From contig CANHCQ010000013.1 of NCBI GenBank assembly GCA_947459215.1, positions 30,144-94,143 of the forward strand: a stretch of DNA of 64,000 nt. Direction: 5' to 3'. The translations under genes were made by a program, and so were the position numbers. Shown one piece after another: positions 25,639 through 34,006 of this stretch. The notes beneath the pieces were generated by a model, which saw nothing but the letters and a program-made list of their open reading frames with translations, was not told the DNA's origin and did no database searches. Position 1 is the first letter of the stretch. Each line of letters starts with the position of its first letter. The DNA is from Phycisphaerales bacterium. GTDB taxonomy: Bacteria > Planctomycetota > Phycisphaerae > Phycisphaerales > UBA1924.

Positions 25639-25799
25639 TCTCGGACAAAACTCGGAACTGGCCCCTTGACAATTCACGAACTTGTCCGGTGGCTATTGCA
25701 ATGGGGCCCCTGTTTCGACTATTCTCTATCGGGTATTTTCCGTAGCCCCTCGCCCGGGGCTGTCTTGCACTCTCCCGCCAGACCCGAAAGGACGCGGCC

Positions 25800-27860
25800 A
25801 TGGCCCAGCACCTGCAGCACACTGCTCAAACCTCTGGATCCGGACATCACTTCGGCTCGGTGGTCGAGAAGATACCGGTCACGGTGTACACCTCCAGCCA
25901 TGCGGCGAGCCATGCGGTCGCGCACGAGATCGCGGCGCTGATTCGCGAGCGGGCCGCTCAGGGGAAGAAGGCGGTCTTGGGGCTCGCGACGGGCTCGACG
26001 CCGCAGGCGGTGTACGAGGAGCTCGTCCGGCTGCACAAGGAAGACGGCCTGTCGTTCAAGAACGTCGTGTCGTTCAACCTCGACGAGTACTGGCCTATGC
26101 AGCCGGAGGAGCTGCAGTCGTACCGGCGCTTCATGCGCGAGTACCTGTTCGATCACGTGGACATCGACCCGAAGAACGCACACGTGCCCGACGGCACGAT
26201 CGCGCCGGATCAGATCGCTTCGTTCTGCGAGCAGTACGAGCGGCAGATCAAGGACGCGGGCGGGATCGATATTCAAATCCTGGGCATCGGGCGTACCGGG
26301 CACGTCGGGTTCAACGAGCCGGGCTCGTCGCGGGACAGCCGCACGCGGGTGATCACGCTCGATCGGGTGACGCGGATGGACGCGGCGAGCGATTTCTTCG
26401 GCGAGCGGCATGTGCCGCGCAAGGCGATCACGATGGGCGTGGGGTCGATCCTGGATTCCAAGCGGGTGCTCCTGCTTGCGTTCGGCGAGCACAAGGCTCC
26501 CGTCATCAAGAAGGCGGTCGAGGGCGAGATCACCAACGTCATCGCGGCGTCGTACCTGCAGCAGCACCCGAATGCACGGATCATGCTGGACGGTGCGGCG
26601 GCGGCGGAACTGACGCGATTTAAGACGCCGTGGCTGCTGGGAGGGATCGAGCAGTTCGGGCTGAAGTGGGACGAAAAGACGGTCCGCAAGGCCGTCATCT
26701 GGCTGGCCAAGACGCTTCAGAAGCCGATCCTGAAGCTCACCGAAGAGGACTACAACGAGCACGGCCTGGCCGACATGCTCAGCACCTGGAGGGACGGGCG
26801 CGGCGGGGCGTATGACATCAACATCGATGTCTTCCGCTCGCTGCAGAACACGATCACGGGTTGGCCCGGTGGCAAGCCCGCCGACAAGGCCGAGCGGCAC
26901 GGGCGCATCAGCGTGCCGGGGCATGACGTGTTCCCCAAGCGCGTGGTCCTGTTCAGCCCGCACCCGGATGACGACGTGATCAGCATGGGCGGCACGTTCA
27001 TCCGCCTGTGCGATCAGGGGCACGACGTCCACGTCGCGTACCAGACCAGCGGCAACATCGCGGTGTGGGACGAATCGGCGATCCGGCATGCGGACTTTGT
27101 CTCGGAGTTTGCCCAGGCGTTCAAGGACCGGCTGGGTGACATCGGGCAGAAGGCCGCGGACGCGATCGAGCGGAGCGTCGAGGAGTTCGTCCGCAAGAAG
27201 AAGGCAGGCGAAGTGGATTCGCCGGAGTTGCAGCGGATCAAGACGCTCATCCGCCGCACCGAGGCTCGGGCGGGCGCTCGCTACAGCGGCGTGAAGGCGG
27301 ACAACATCCATTTCCTGGATCTGCCGTTCTACGAGACGGGGCGCGTGAAGAAGAAGCCGATCGGCGAGGAAGACATCCAGATCACGATGGAGCTCTTGGA
27401 GCGGGTGAAGCCCCACCAGGTGTACGCCGCGGGCGATCTGTCGGACCCGCACGGGACGCACCGGGTGTGCTTGGCGGCGATCACGACGGCGATGCACCGC
27501 CTCGCCGGGCGCGAGTGGATGAAGCAGTGCACGCTGTGGCTCTACCGCGGCGCGTGGCAGGAGTGGGAACCGGAACAGATCGAGATGGCGGTGCCGCTCT
27601 CGCCCGACGAGGTGATGCGCAAGCGGTATGCGATCTTCAAGCACGAGAGCCAGAAGGACAGCGCGCTTTTCCCGGGTCCGAACGACCAGCGCGAGTTCTG
27701 GCAGCGGGCCGAGCAGCGCAATCGCAACACCGCGAAGCTGTACGATCAGCTCGGACTCGCCGAGTACGAGGCGATCGAAGGGTTCGTACGCTGGGTGCCC
27801 AGCGCCGCCGACGGCTCGCTGGCGGAGACCAAGCCCGCGAAGGCGTCGGTCAAGGTGTGA
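25800..27860 (+). CDS. Fusion of glucosamine-6-phosphate deaminase-like (NagB) and PIG-L deacetylase domains
   Basis: Residues about 20-290 form a NagB-type isomerase/deaminase: LGLATGSTPQAVYEEL (phosphate loop), FNLDEYW (with the Asp equal to E. coli Asp72) and GIGRTGHVGFNEPGSS. E. coli NagB uses the triad Asp141-His143-Glu148; here His and Glu are kept but Asp141 is Thr (position about 164). Residues about 385-660 form a PIG-L/LmbE zinc deacetylase with FSPHPDDDVIS and a late DPHGTH. The product has 686 residues. The ATG at 25800 has AAAGGA upstream. The pairing suggests deacetylation of an N-acetylated amino-sugar phosphate followed by ring opening or deamination. Because of the Asp-to-Thr change the second activity may differ from NagB. 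It heads the downstream genes at 27911 to 31067. Confidence 0.9.
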   Translation: MAQHLQHTAQTSGSGHHFGSVVEKIPVTVYTSSHAASHAVAHEIAALIRERAAQGKKAVLGLATGSTPQAVYEELVRLHKEDGLSFKNVVSFNLDEYWPMQPEELQSYRRFMREYLFDHVDIDPKNAHVPDGTIAPDQIASFCEQYERQIKDAGGIDIQILGIGRTGHVGFNEPGSSRDSRTRVITLDRVTRMDAASDFFGERHVPRKAITMGVGSILDSKRVLLLAFGEHKAPVIKKAVEGEITNVIAASYLQQHPNARIMLDGAAAAELTRFKTPWLLGGIEQFGLKWDEKTVRKAVIWLAKTLQKPILKLTEEDYNEHGLADMLSTWRDGRGGAYDINIDVFRSLQNTITGWPGGKPADKAERHGRISVPGHDVFPKRVVLFSPHPDDDVISMGGTFIRLCDQGHDVHVAYQTSGNIAVWDESAIRHADFVSEFAQAFKDRLGDIGQKAADAIERSVEEFVRKKKAGEVDSPELQRIKTLIRRTEARAGARYSGVKADNIHFLDLPFYETGRVKKKPIGEEDIQITMELLERVKPHQVYAAGDLSDPHGTHRVCLAAITTAMHRLAGREWMKQCTLWLYRGAWQEWEPEQIEMAVPLSPDEVMRKRYAIFKHESQKDSALFPGPNDQREFWQRAEQRNRNTAKLYDQLGLAEYEAIEGFVRWVPSAADGSLAETKPAKASVKV

Positions 27861-27910
27861 TGAGCGTTCGAAGGGGTGATGGCTGAGGTTCGAAGAAGAG
27901 TCAGCACGCT

Positions 27911-28750
27911 ATGGCCAACATCATGGACAAACTCGGGGTGTGCTCGTGGTCGCTGAGGCCGGAGTCGCCGCGTGACCTGGCGGACAAGATCGCGGGGCTG
28001 GGGATTCGGCGGGTGCAGTTGCACCTCGATCCGGTGCGCGAGGGCGCGTGGCGAGCAGACGAGACCGCGGGGGTACTGAAACTCGCGAACATCACCATCG
28101 CCAGCGGCATGATGGGCACCAAGGGCGAGGACTACTCCACGCTCGAGACCATCAAGCTGACCGGCGGCGTGCGTCCCGATGAGCACTGGGAGGCCAACCT
28201 GCGGGCCGCTGAGGGTAACGCGATCTTCGCGTCACGCCTAGGCATCCCGCTGGTGACCTTTCATGCAGGATTCCTGCCGCACGAGACCGGTGACCCACTT
28301 CGGGCTCGCATGGTGGAGCGGCTGCGCCAGATCGCCGAGGTCTTCGCGGCTCGGAACGTTCGCGTGGCCTTCGAGACCGGGCAGGAAGACGCGCACACGC
28401 TGCTGGGTGTGCTGAAAGAACTGAACGCGGTACTGCCTGAAAAAGCCGAGGTGGGCGTCAACTTCGATCCGGCGAACATGATTCTGTACGGCATGGGCGA
28501 CCCGATCGAGGCGTTGCGGAAGCTCTCGCCGCACGTCATGCAGATTCACATCAAGGACGCCAAGCCGACGACCAAGCCCGGCACGTGGGGCAGCGAGGAA
28601 CCCGCGGGGACGGGCGCGGTGGATTGGCAGAAGTTCTTCGACGCGGCCCGCGGGTTGCACGTCGATTTCATGATCGAACGCGAGGCGGGCGACTCGCGCG
28701 AGAAGGACATCGGTGCCGCCCGAGATCTGGTCCGTCGTATCGCCGGATAA
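27911..28750 (+). CDS. Sugar phosphate isomerase/epimerase (AP endonuclease 2-type TIM barrel)
   Basis: The 279-residue protein has the TIM-barrel pattern of the xylose isomerase-like / AP_endonuc_2 family. Conserved-looking blocks are KLGVCSWSLRPESP at the N terminus, GIRRVQLHLDPV, IPLVTFHAGFLPH, VRVAFETGQEDAHTLL, VGVNFDPANMILYG and MQIHIKDAKPTT, with a final FMIEREAG. The Glu, Asp and His residues in these blocks would hold a metal ion. It lies 50 bases after the NagB/PIG-L fusion and 96 bases before the next oxidoreductase, all on the plus strand. The likely role is isomerisation or epimerisation of a keto or acid sugar made by the neighbouring oxidoreductases. The exact substrate cannot be inferred. 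Confidence 0.9.
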   Translation: MANIMDKLGVCSWSLRPESPRDLADKIAGLGIRRVQLHLDPVREGAWRADETAGVLKLANITIASGMMGTKGEDYSTLETIKLTGGVRPDEHWEANLRAAEGNAIFASRLGIPLVTFHAGFLPHETGDPLRARMVERLRQIAEVFAARNVRVAFETGQEDAHTLLGVLKELNAVLPEKAEVGVNFDPANMILYGMGDPIEALRKLSPHVMQIHIKDAKPTTKPGTWGSEEPAGTGAVDWQKFFDAARGLHVDFMIEREAGDSREKDIGAARDLVRRIAG

Positions 28751-28846
28751 GCAACCATGACTCCTCCCTCCGCGGCAACCCCACCACCACCCACCCCCTC
28801 TCAACCTTCGGTTGCTTCCGCAACTTCATCAAGGCTTCCTGAGACC

Positions 28847-29920
28847 ATGCCAAATCCACTCCGCGTCGGTGTCGTTGGTCTGGGGTTCATGGGGCGCACG
28901 CACGTGCAGGCGTTTCTAAGCGCCGAGAACGCGGGATATCACTCGCGGCTGGTTGCGATCGCCGACACCAAGGCCAAGGACCTTTCGGACAACGCCAGCG
29001 GCGGGAACATCAAGGTGAACGCGGGCGAGGTGCCGGTGGACCCCAAGAAGGTCAAGATGTCGCCCAACGCCGCGGGCTTGGTGGCAGACGCGAGCGTGGA
29101 AGCGGTGAGCATCTGCACGCCGACAGACACGCACGTGGGGCTGGTGATCGCGGCGTTGGCAGGTGGGAAGCACGTGCTGGTGGAGAAGCCGCTGGCGCTG
29201 TTGGCCGAGGACGTTCTGCGGGTGCACAAGGCGGCATCCAAGGCCGACCGGGTGTGCATGCCGGCGATGGTGATGCGATTCTGGCCCGGCTGGGAGTGGC
29301 TGCACGACCGAGTGAAGGACGGCACGCTGGGCGCGTGCAAGAGCGTGGAGTTTGAACGCCGCGGCTCGCGGCCGACGTGGAACACCGCGTTCTATGGCGA
29401 CGTAAACCGCTCGGGCGGTGCGCTCCTGGACCTGCACATCCACGACAGCGACTACGTGCTCTGGACGTTCGGCCGACCGGAGGCCGTGACGACCGTGGGC
29501 TCGCTGGAGCAGCTCACCACCGTGTACCACTACCCCAAAGGCTCCGGTGCGCCCGAGATCGTGGTCGCCAGCGGCGGATGGGGACAGCACGCAGGCTTCG
29601 GCTTCCGCATGCGGTACGTTGCGAACTTCGAGAAGGCGACCGCGGACTTTGACCTCTCCCGCGGCGACAGGCCGGTGATGCTCAGTGACGCCCATGAGAG
29701 CAAGGCGGTCGAGCTGCCCACCACTACCGGCTACGAAGCCGAGGTCCGGCATTTTGTCGAGATCGTCACCAAGGGTGTGACGCCGCGGGCCACAGTGCAG
29801 GACGCGCTGGACGTCACCTGCCTGCTGGACGCCGAGCGTCGCAGCATCGAGACGGGTCGCACGGCAACGGTGGAGTACATCGATCCCGCCGAAGACGTGG
29901 GCGAAGATCCGTGGAATTGA
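28847..29920 (+). CDS. Gfo/Idh/MocA-family oxidoreductase (second of three)
   Basis: The Rossmann motif VGVVGLGFMGRTHVQAF is at the N terminus, then SICTPTDTHVGLVIAALAGG and VLVEKPLALLAEDV with the conserved EKP. The C-terminal domain has SGGALLDLHIHDSDYVLWTFG. The product is 357 residues. I chose the ATG at 28847 (MPNPLRVG). An upstream in-frame ATG at 28757 would add 30 Pro/Ser-rich residues (MTPPSAATPPPP...) and lies 6 bases after the previous stop, so it is possible if the first residues form a disordered tail. The gene belongs to the sugar cluster and is followed by a long inverted repeat before the third oxidoreductase. Confidence 0.9.
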   Translation: MPNPLRVGVVGLGFMGRTHVQAFLSAENAGYHSRLVAIADTKAKDLSDNASGGNIKVNAGEVPVDPKKVKMSPNAAGLVADASVEAVSICTPTDTHVGLVIAALAGGKHVLVEKPLALLAEDVLRVHKAASKADRVCMPAMVMRFWPGWEWLHDRVKDGTLGACKSVEFERRGSRPTWNTAFYGDVNRSGGALLDLHIHDSDYVLWTFGRPEAVTTVGSLEQLTTVYHYPKGSGAPEIVVASGGWGQHAGFGFRMRYVANFEKATADFDLSRGDRPVMLSDAHESKAVELPTTTGYEAEVRHFVEIVTKGVTPRATVQDALDVTCLLDAERRSIETGRTATVEYIDPAEDVGEDPWN

Positions 29921-29924
29921 GAGG

Positions 29925-30068
29925 AAGGCACTAGGCACTAGGCACCAGGAAAGACGTGCCGATGGGGTTCCGTGTCGATTGTGCCGCACTGCGTTTCATG
30001 CCGGATCCAACGTCGCTTTCAAGATTCTTTGCATCCCCTCATGCCCAGTGCCTAGTGCCTATTGCCTT
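29925..30068. repeat. Inverted repeat with 21-base arms and about 100-base spacer
   Basis: The left arm at 29925-29945 and the right arm at 30048-30068 pair over 20 of 21 positions. Each arm is itself a tandem of the unit ggcacta (left) or tagtgcc (right). The spacer (29946-30047) contains no gene that I can support. It occupies most of the gap between the second and third oxidoreductase genes. Confidence 0.85.
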
Positions 30069-30128
30069 TTCCGCCACCTATCGTTCAGCCGCATCCCAAC
30101 CACCAGCATTTCTCCCGAGGATTCCATC

Positions 30129-31067
30129 ATGCGTATCGGCGCCATCGGCATCGACTCATCCCACACCCCGGTCTTCACCAAGGCCATCAACGCCCTGCAC
30201 AAGGAAGGCAAAACCAAGTGCCAGGTGACGGCGTTCTGGGATCCGGGTAAGCACGAGTGGCAACACCCCGCCGGCGCCGAGCAGTCGAAGAAGGACGTCG
30301 CCAAGTGGCGTGAGGACACGATCGCCGAGGGCGCGAAGCAGGTCGATTCGCTCGACGCGCTCCTGAGCCAGGTCGACGGCGTGATGGTGCTGAACATCAA
30401 CGGACACCGCCACCTCGAACTCGCGATCGGACCGATCGCCAAGGGCATGCCGACGTACATCGACAAGCCGCTGACCTGCTCGATCGACCAGGCTCGCTCG
30501 CTCCTGAACATGACCCGCCAGTACAAGGCCCGGGCCTACTCCGCCTCGTCGCTGCGATTCGTCACCGAGATCCCCAAGCTCGACAAGGAGAAGCTCGGCG
30601 ACATCGTCGCCATCGACGCCTTCGGCAACGGCGAGGTGCTTGACATGATGCCCGACCTCTGGCACTACGGCTGCCACTCGATCGAGATGGTCGACGCCAT
30701 CTTCAAGTGGTCGGGCCAGGGCCCGGGCGTGAAGCGGGTGAGCTCGATCAAGAAGGGCGACGCCACCAGCGGCTACCACCTGATCGACATCGAGTACCGC
30801 GACGGCCGCCTCGCCCGCATCCGCTGCGACCGCGACGGCGCGTGGGCCTTCGGCGCCACCGTCCACGGCAAGAAGGGCGTGCAGCAGTTCGTGGTCGATT
30901 TCGCACCGGTCTACGGGCGGTTGGTCGCGGGCATGGTGAAGTTCTTCGAGGGCGGCGAGGCCCCGGTCTCGCTTCGCGACATCGTCGAGAACGTCGCCGT
31001 CATGCAGGCGGGCAACGAGTCGATCGCCAAGGGCGGCGAGTGGGTCGAGATCCCGGTCATCGAGTGA
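30129..31067 (+). CDS. Gfo/Idh/MocA-like oxidoreductase (third of three)
   Basis: This 312-residue protein starts MRIGAIGIDSSHTPVF, with a degenerate Rossmann loop (GIDSSH replaces GxGxxG). The conserved lysine region is TYIDKPLTCSIDQA, which replaces EKP by DKP. The later blocks SLRFVTEIPKLDKEKLGD and LWHYGCHSIEMVDAIFK match the C-terminal domain. The ATG at 30129 has CGAGGA about 8 bases upstream. The altered dinucleotide loop suggests unusual cofactor handling or loss of dehydrogenase activity. It ends 28 bases before RNase P RNA. It is the last gene of the sugar cluster, separated from the second oxidoreductase by the inverted repeat. Confidence 0.87.
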   Translation: MRIGAIGIDSSHTPVFTKAINALHKEGKTKCQVTAFWDPGKHEWQHPAGAEQSKKDVAKWREDTIAEGAKQVDSLDALLSQVDGVMVLNINGHRHLELAIGPIAKGMPTYIDKPLTCSIDQARSLLNMTRQYKARAYSASSLRFVTEIPKLDKEKLGDIVAIDAFGNGEVLDMMPDLWHYGCHSIEMVDAIFKWSGQGPGVKRVSSIKKGDATSGYHLIDIEYRDGRLARIRCDRDGAWAFGATVHGKKGVQQFVVDFAPVYGRLVAGMVKFFEGGEAPVSLRDIVENVAVMQAGNESIAKGGEWVEIPVIE

Positions 31068-31095
31068 ACCGCCTCGCAGCCATACGATTCCAAGA

Positions 31096-31548
31096 GACGC
31101 GGCAGGCGGCCGCGGGGTTGGGATGGTCCCGGCCCTGAGGAAAGTCCGAGCACGGCAGGACACGCTGGTGGGTAACGCCCACCCGTTCGGCAGGCGGCGG
31201 AAAACCGCCATCCTCCCCGAGCGCGGGACAGTGCCACAGAGATTGAACCGCCGATGGCCGTCCGCAAGGGCGGATCAGGTAAGGGTGAAAAGGTGCGGTA
31301 AGAGCGCACCGCTCGGCCCGTGAGGGTCGGGGCATGGCAAACCCCAGTGCGTGCAAGGTCAAGCAGCATCCGCTCTGGTCGCAAGACCGGGGGTGTCCGG
31401 TCCGGGCATGTCGGGTGCGGGTAGATCGCTTGAGCTCCGCGGTAACGCTGGGCCCAGAGAAATGGTCGCCGCCGGGGACAGGTGCGCACGCTCGCGAGGG
31501 CGTGGGCAAACCGGCCTCGGAACAGAACTCGGCTTATCGCCGCGTCGG
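31096..31548 (+). ncRNA. rnpB: RNase P RNA component, bacterial class A
   Basis: RNase P RNA is the catalytic part of the enzyme that trims the 5' ends of precursor tRNAs. The universally conserved 5' block gaggaaagtccgagc is at 31137-31151, and the 3' block acagaactcggcttat begins at 31522. The two ends pair: gacgcggc at 31096-31103 with gccgcgtc at 31539-31546 forms helix P1. The order of hairpins and the length (about 450 bases) fit type A. A terminator follows at 31556. It begins 28 bases after an oxidoreductase stop, so its promoter probably lies inside that coding sequence or it is partly read through. The ends are set by the P1 pairing and could be off by a few bases. Confidence 0.96.
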
Positions 31549-31555
31549 AACGATC

Positions 31556-31585
31556 GCGAGCCCCGCAAGGGGCTCGCGGCCTTTT
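31556..31585 (+). terminator. Rho-independent terminator of rnpB
   Basis: A 9-bp stem, gcgagcccc with ggggctcgc closed by a gcaa tetraloop, is followed by ggccttttt. It begins about 8 bases past the end of RNase P RNA. Confidence 0.92.
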
Positions 31586-31650
31586 TGGTGGGGAGTGGGA
31601 AGGGGTGAGTTGTGAGGGGTGAGCGAGGAACGCGGGATGCGATCACCTGA

Positions 31651-32160
31651 TCACGGCAAGATAAAGATGATCTCCTCGCAGGCGATGTAGCGTTCCGTCT
31701 CGTCGCCCCACTTGGTGCCGGTGATGCGGAAGCCGTTCTTCAGCAGGACCTTGATCGACGCGGTGTTGCGGGCGGCGGCGCGGGCGTGGAGTGGCCGGGT
31801 GGGGAGTTGTTCGAGCAGGAGCGCGAGGGCGCGGGTGGCGATCCCCTGATTCCAGAAAGGGCGGGCAATGAGGTAGCCGACGCTGAGCTCGCTGCCAGAC
31901 ATGTGCGTGCCGATGGAGCCGCAGGGGATGTCGTCGGCGAGGATGAATCTGGCGCAGATGCCGGAGGTTGGATCGGCGCGGCCGTCGAAGACCTTGTTCC
32001 ACGCGGCGTCGAAGGCCTCGCGGGTGCGAGGTTTCACAAAGGCCACGGCACAGGATTCGGGATCGCGCTGCCAATCAAAGAGCGTGTCGAGGTCGGCGCG
32101 TTCGACGTCGCGGAGCGTAATCACGCGAGCGGGTGATGAAGGATGCGGCGTCGCCGACAT
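31651..32160 (-). CDS. GNAT-family N-acetyltransferase
   Basis: The 169-residue protein has the RimJ/RimL-like GNAT layout: ITLRDVERADLDTLFDWQRD at the N terminus, SGSELSVGYLIARPFWNQGI (the acetyl-CoA pyrophosphate loop region, with WNQGIATRAL), and RNTASIKVLLKNGFRITGT near the C terminus. Such enzymes acetylate amino groups of proteins, antibiotics or small molecules. The ATG at 32160 has no clear ribosome binding site. It lies 67 bases downstream of the methyltransferase gene and on the same strand as panC, so the three may share a transcript. The substrate is unknown. Confidence 0.88.
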   Translation of the reverse strand: MSATPHPSSPARVITLRDVERADLDTLFDWQRDPESCAVAFVKPRTREAFDAAWNKVFDGRADPTSGICARFILADDIPCGSIGTHMSGSELSVGYLIARPFWNQGIATRALALLLEQLPTRPLHARAAARNTASIKVLLKNGFRITGTKWGDETERYIACEEIIFILP

Positions 32161-32227
32161 GGGCAAGGGTAGAAGAGCGGTGAGCACGGACGACCAGCTG
32201 CCCCACTCCCCCACTCCTCACTACTCA

Positions 32228-33040
32228 CTACTTCCTCGCCACCACGCACACAACCCAGTTCTCGTCGAGGTCGTCGGGCTCGCGGACCGGGTTCAGCAGC
32301 ACGCGGCCTTCGTTGTCGATGGCGTCGCCGAGGCGGCTGTGAACCTCGACGTTGGTGAACCCAGCTTCAGCAAGGGCGTCATGGAGTTCGGGGAGCGACC
32401 AGAGGCGCCAGTCGTACGTGAAGGCGTCGGGGAAATCGATCGCGGGCGCGGGTTGCTTGGCTCGCGGGTTCGCGGGCGTCTTGGTGCGGGCGGGCCAAGC
32501 TTTGAAATGCAGGGCGTCGACCACGCGGCCGGTGCGCGGGTCGGCGGTGCGCTGCTCGAAGGTGTACTCGATGAGCTCGCCGGACCATGGTCTTTGCTTC
32601 GGCGCACGCAGCAGCTGAATGATCTTGCCGGGGGTGAAGGCGTCGCGTCCGCCGTAGAGATCGAAGACGAGGACGCCGCGGCGGTTGAGGCTCTGTCGTG
32701 CGGCCTTCAGGTAGCGGAGCAGGTCGCGGCGCGTGTGGTGGTAGCCGATGGGGAAGTTGGTGGCCGCGACGATGTCGGCCTTCGCGGTGCAGGTCTCAGC
32801 GTCGGCCTCGATGGTGCGGATGCGTTTGGCCTTGGCACGCTTGAGCGGCTCGGGGTCGAGATCGACGGCGATGGCGCGGCGGGCGGGATGCGAGGCGGCC
32901 CAGGCGCGGGCGAGGGCCGCGCTGCCGCTGAAGTCCTCGCGGAGCGTGCGCGGGTTGTGGGCGTGGGCAGCGAGGAGGAAGGGGATGACGCGGGTCGGCT
33001 CGGTGACGCAGAGTTCGTAGAAGTCGTAATGGGAGAGCAT
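32228..33040 (-). CDS. Class I SAM-dependent methyltransferase
   Basis: The 270-residue protein has a Rossmann-type methyltransferase pattern: TLREDFSGSAALARAW (motif I region, DFSGSA in place of the usual glycine-rich loop), RAIAVDLDPEPLKRAKAK (motif II acidic residue), DIVAATNFPIGYHHTR (motif IV) and GVLVFDLYGGRDAF. The C-terminal half is beta-rich and ends ENWVVCVVARK. Its start at 33040 follows the panC stop by 21 bases. The substrate is unknown and could be a small molecule. It has no obvious link to pantothenate synthesis. Confidence 0.87.
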   Translation of the reverse strand: MLSHYDFYELCVTEPTRVIPFLLAAHAHNPRTLREDFSGSAALARAWAASHPARRAIAVDLDPEPLKRAKAKRIRTIEADAETCTAKADIVAATNFPIGYHHTRRDLLRYLKAARQSLNRRGVLVFDLYGGRDAFTPGKIIQLLRAPKQRPWSGELIEYTFEQRTADPRTGRVVDALHFKAWPARTKTPANPRAKQPAPAIDFPDAFTYDWRLWSLPELHDALAEAGFTNVEVHSRLGDAIDNEGRVLLNPVREPDDLDENWVVCVVARK

Positions 33041-33061
33041 GGAGGGGCCAGGTGTGAGGAC

Positions 33062-33889
33062 TTAGGTCTGAGGGGCGGGCCACGGGGCGTTGTCGATGAG
33101 ACGAACGCTGCCGAGTTTGGCGGCGATGAGGGCACGGCGCGGGCGGCCGGAGATCGGGGCCTCGAGGAACTGAGCATCGCGGACGACGGCGTACTGGGTT
33201 TCGAGGCCGGCGGCTTGCAGCACGGCGTGCATGTGGGCTTCTGCGGCGGCGGGTGTGGGCTTGGCTGCGGCCTCGCGGAGGGCGCGGAAGATCGCGGTCG
33301 CGCGGGGGCGCTCGTCAGCCGTCAGGAATCGATTGCGGCTACTCATGGCCAGGCCGTCGGGCTCGCGGATGGTCGGGCCGGGGATGATCCGGATGGGCAG
33401 GCCGGTCTCACGGGTCATCGCCGAGAGGACCTGCAGCTGCTGCCAGTCCTTCTCGCCGAAGAGGGCGGCGGCGGGTTGCACGAGATCGAAGAGACGACGG
33501 ACGACCTGGCAAACGCCGGCGAAGTGGCCGGGGCGAAGCTTGTCCTCCAGCCCAGGCGCGGTGGCGACGCGGGGCAGCGGGGGGACGGGAATGGGGGCGT
33601 CGGTCGGGTAAACGTCCTGCGGCGTTGGCGCGTAGACGTGGGTCGCGCCACTGCGGCGGCAGAGGTCGAGATCGGTATCGAGCGTCTTGGGGTAGCGGGC
33701 GAAGTCAGCGGGGTCGTTGAACTGGGTGGGGTTCACGAAGATGCTGACGACGACCGGCCCCTGATGGACGGCCGCGGCATGGCGGATGAGGCTGGCGTGG
33801 CCATCGTGCAGCGCACCCATGGTGGGCACGAACACGCATGGCTGCGTGAGGAAGGACCGGAGTTCGGCGTGGTTCGTCGCGACAAACAC
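33062..33889 (-). CDS. panC: Pantothenate synthetase (pantoate-beta-alanine ligase)
   Basis: PanC joins pantoate and beta-alanine using ATP to make pantothenate, the coenzyme A precursor. The nucleotide-binding HIGH-type motif is PTMGALHDGHASLIR, followed by VSIFVNPTQFN, FGEKDWQQLQ, the loop IIPGPTIREPDGLAMSSRN and the C-terminal VRLIDN. I chose the GTG at 33889 (VFVATNHAEL), with GAGG about 8 bases upstream, giving 275 residues, the usual length. An upstream in-frame TTG at 33976 would translate the terminator of the preceding gene and is rejected. It leads a short minus-strand group with a methyltransferase and an acetyltransferase. No panB or panD is in the window. Confidence 0.95.
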   Translation of the reverse strand: MFVATNHAELRSFLTQPCVFVPTMGALHDGHASLIRHAAAVHQGPVVVSIFVNPTQFNDPADFARYPKTLDTDLDLCRRSGATHVYAPTPQDVYPTDAPIPVPPLPRVATAPGLEDKLRPGHFAGVCQVVRRLFDLVQPAAALFGEKDWQQLQVLSAMTRETGLPIRIIPGPTIREPDGLAMSSRNRFLTADERPRATAIFRALREAAAKPTPAAAEAHMHAVLQAAGLETQYAVVRDAQFLEAPISGRPRRALIAAKLGSVRLIDNAPWPAPQT

Positions 33890-33940
33890 GGGCAGGCCTC
33901 GCTTTGGACCGCAACAGAGTAGGTGCAGGGCGAGGCTCAG

Positions 33941-33970
33941 AATGAAAACCGCCGGGCGTTCCCGGCGGCT
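33941..33970 (-). terminator. Rho-independent terminator of the TPR lipoprotein gene
   Basis: On the minus strand, an 8-bp stem (ccgccggg with cccggcgg, 4-base loop) is followed by TTTTCATT. It lies about 40 bases past the stop at 34007 and inside the long in-frame extension of panC, which helps set the true panC start. Confidence 0.93.
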
Positions 33971-34006
33971 TCTCAATCCTTCAGACTGTTCTCTGCGACC
34001 CGACGA

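Noticed and set aside
25666..25698. A sigma70-type promoter (ttgaca at 25666) upstream of the NagB fusion
   Set aside because: No matching -10 box occurs at 16-18 bases spacing, so I do not list it as a promoter.
31901..33922. A 673-codon plus-strand open frame opposite panC and the methyltransferase
   Set aside because: It is antisense to two well-supported genes, is rich in Gly, Ala and Glu without motifs, and is expected in this high-GC sequence.
33890..33976. A longer PanC starting at TTG 33976
   Set aside because: The added residues would be read through the intrinsic terminator of the preceding gene; the GTG at 33889 has a ribosome binding site and gives the usual length.
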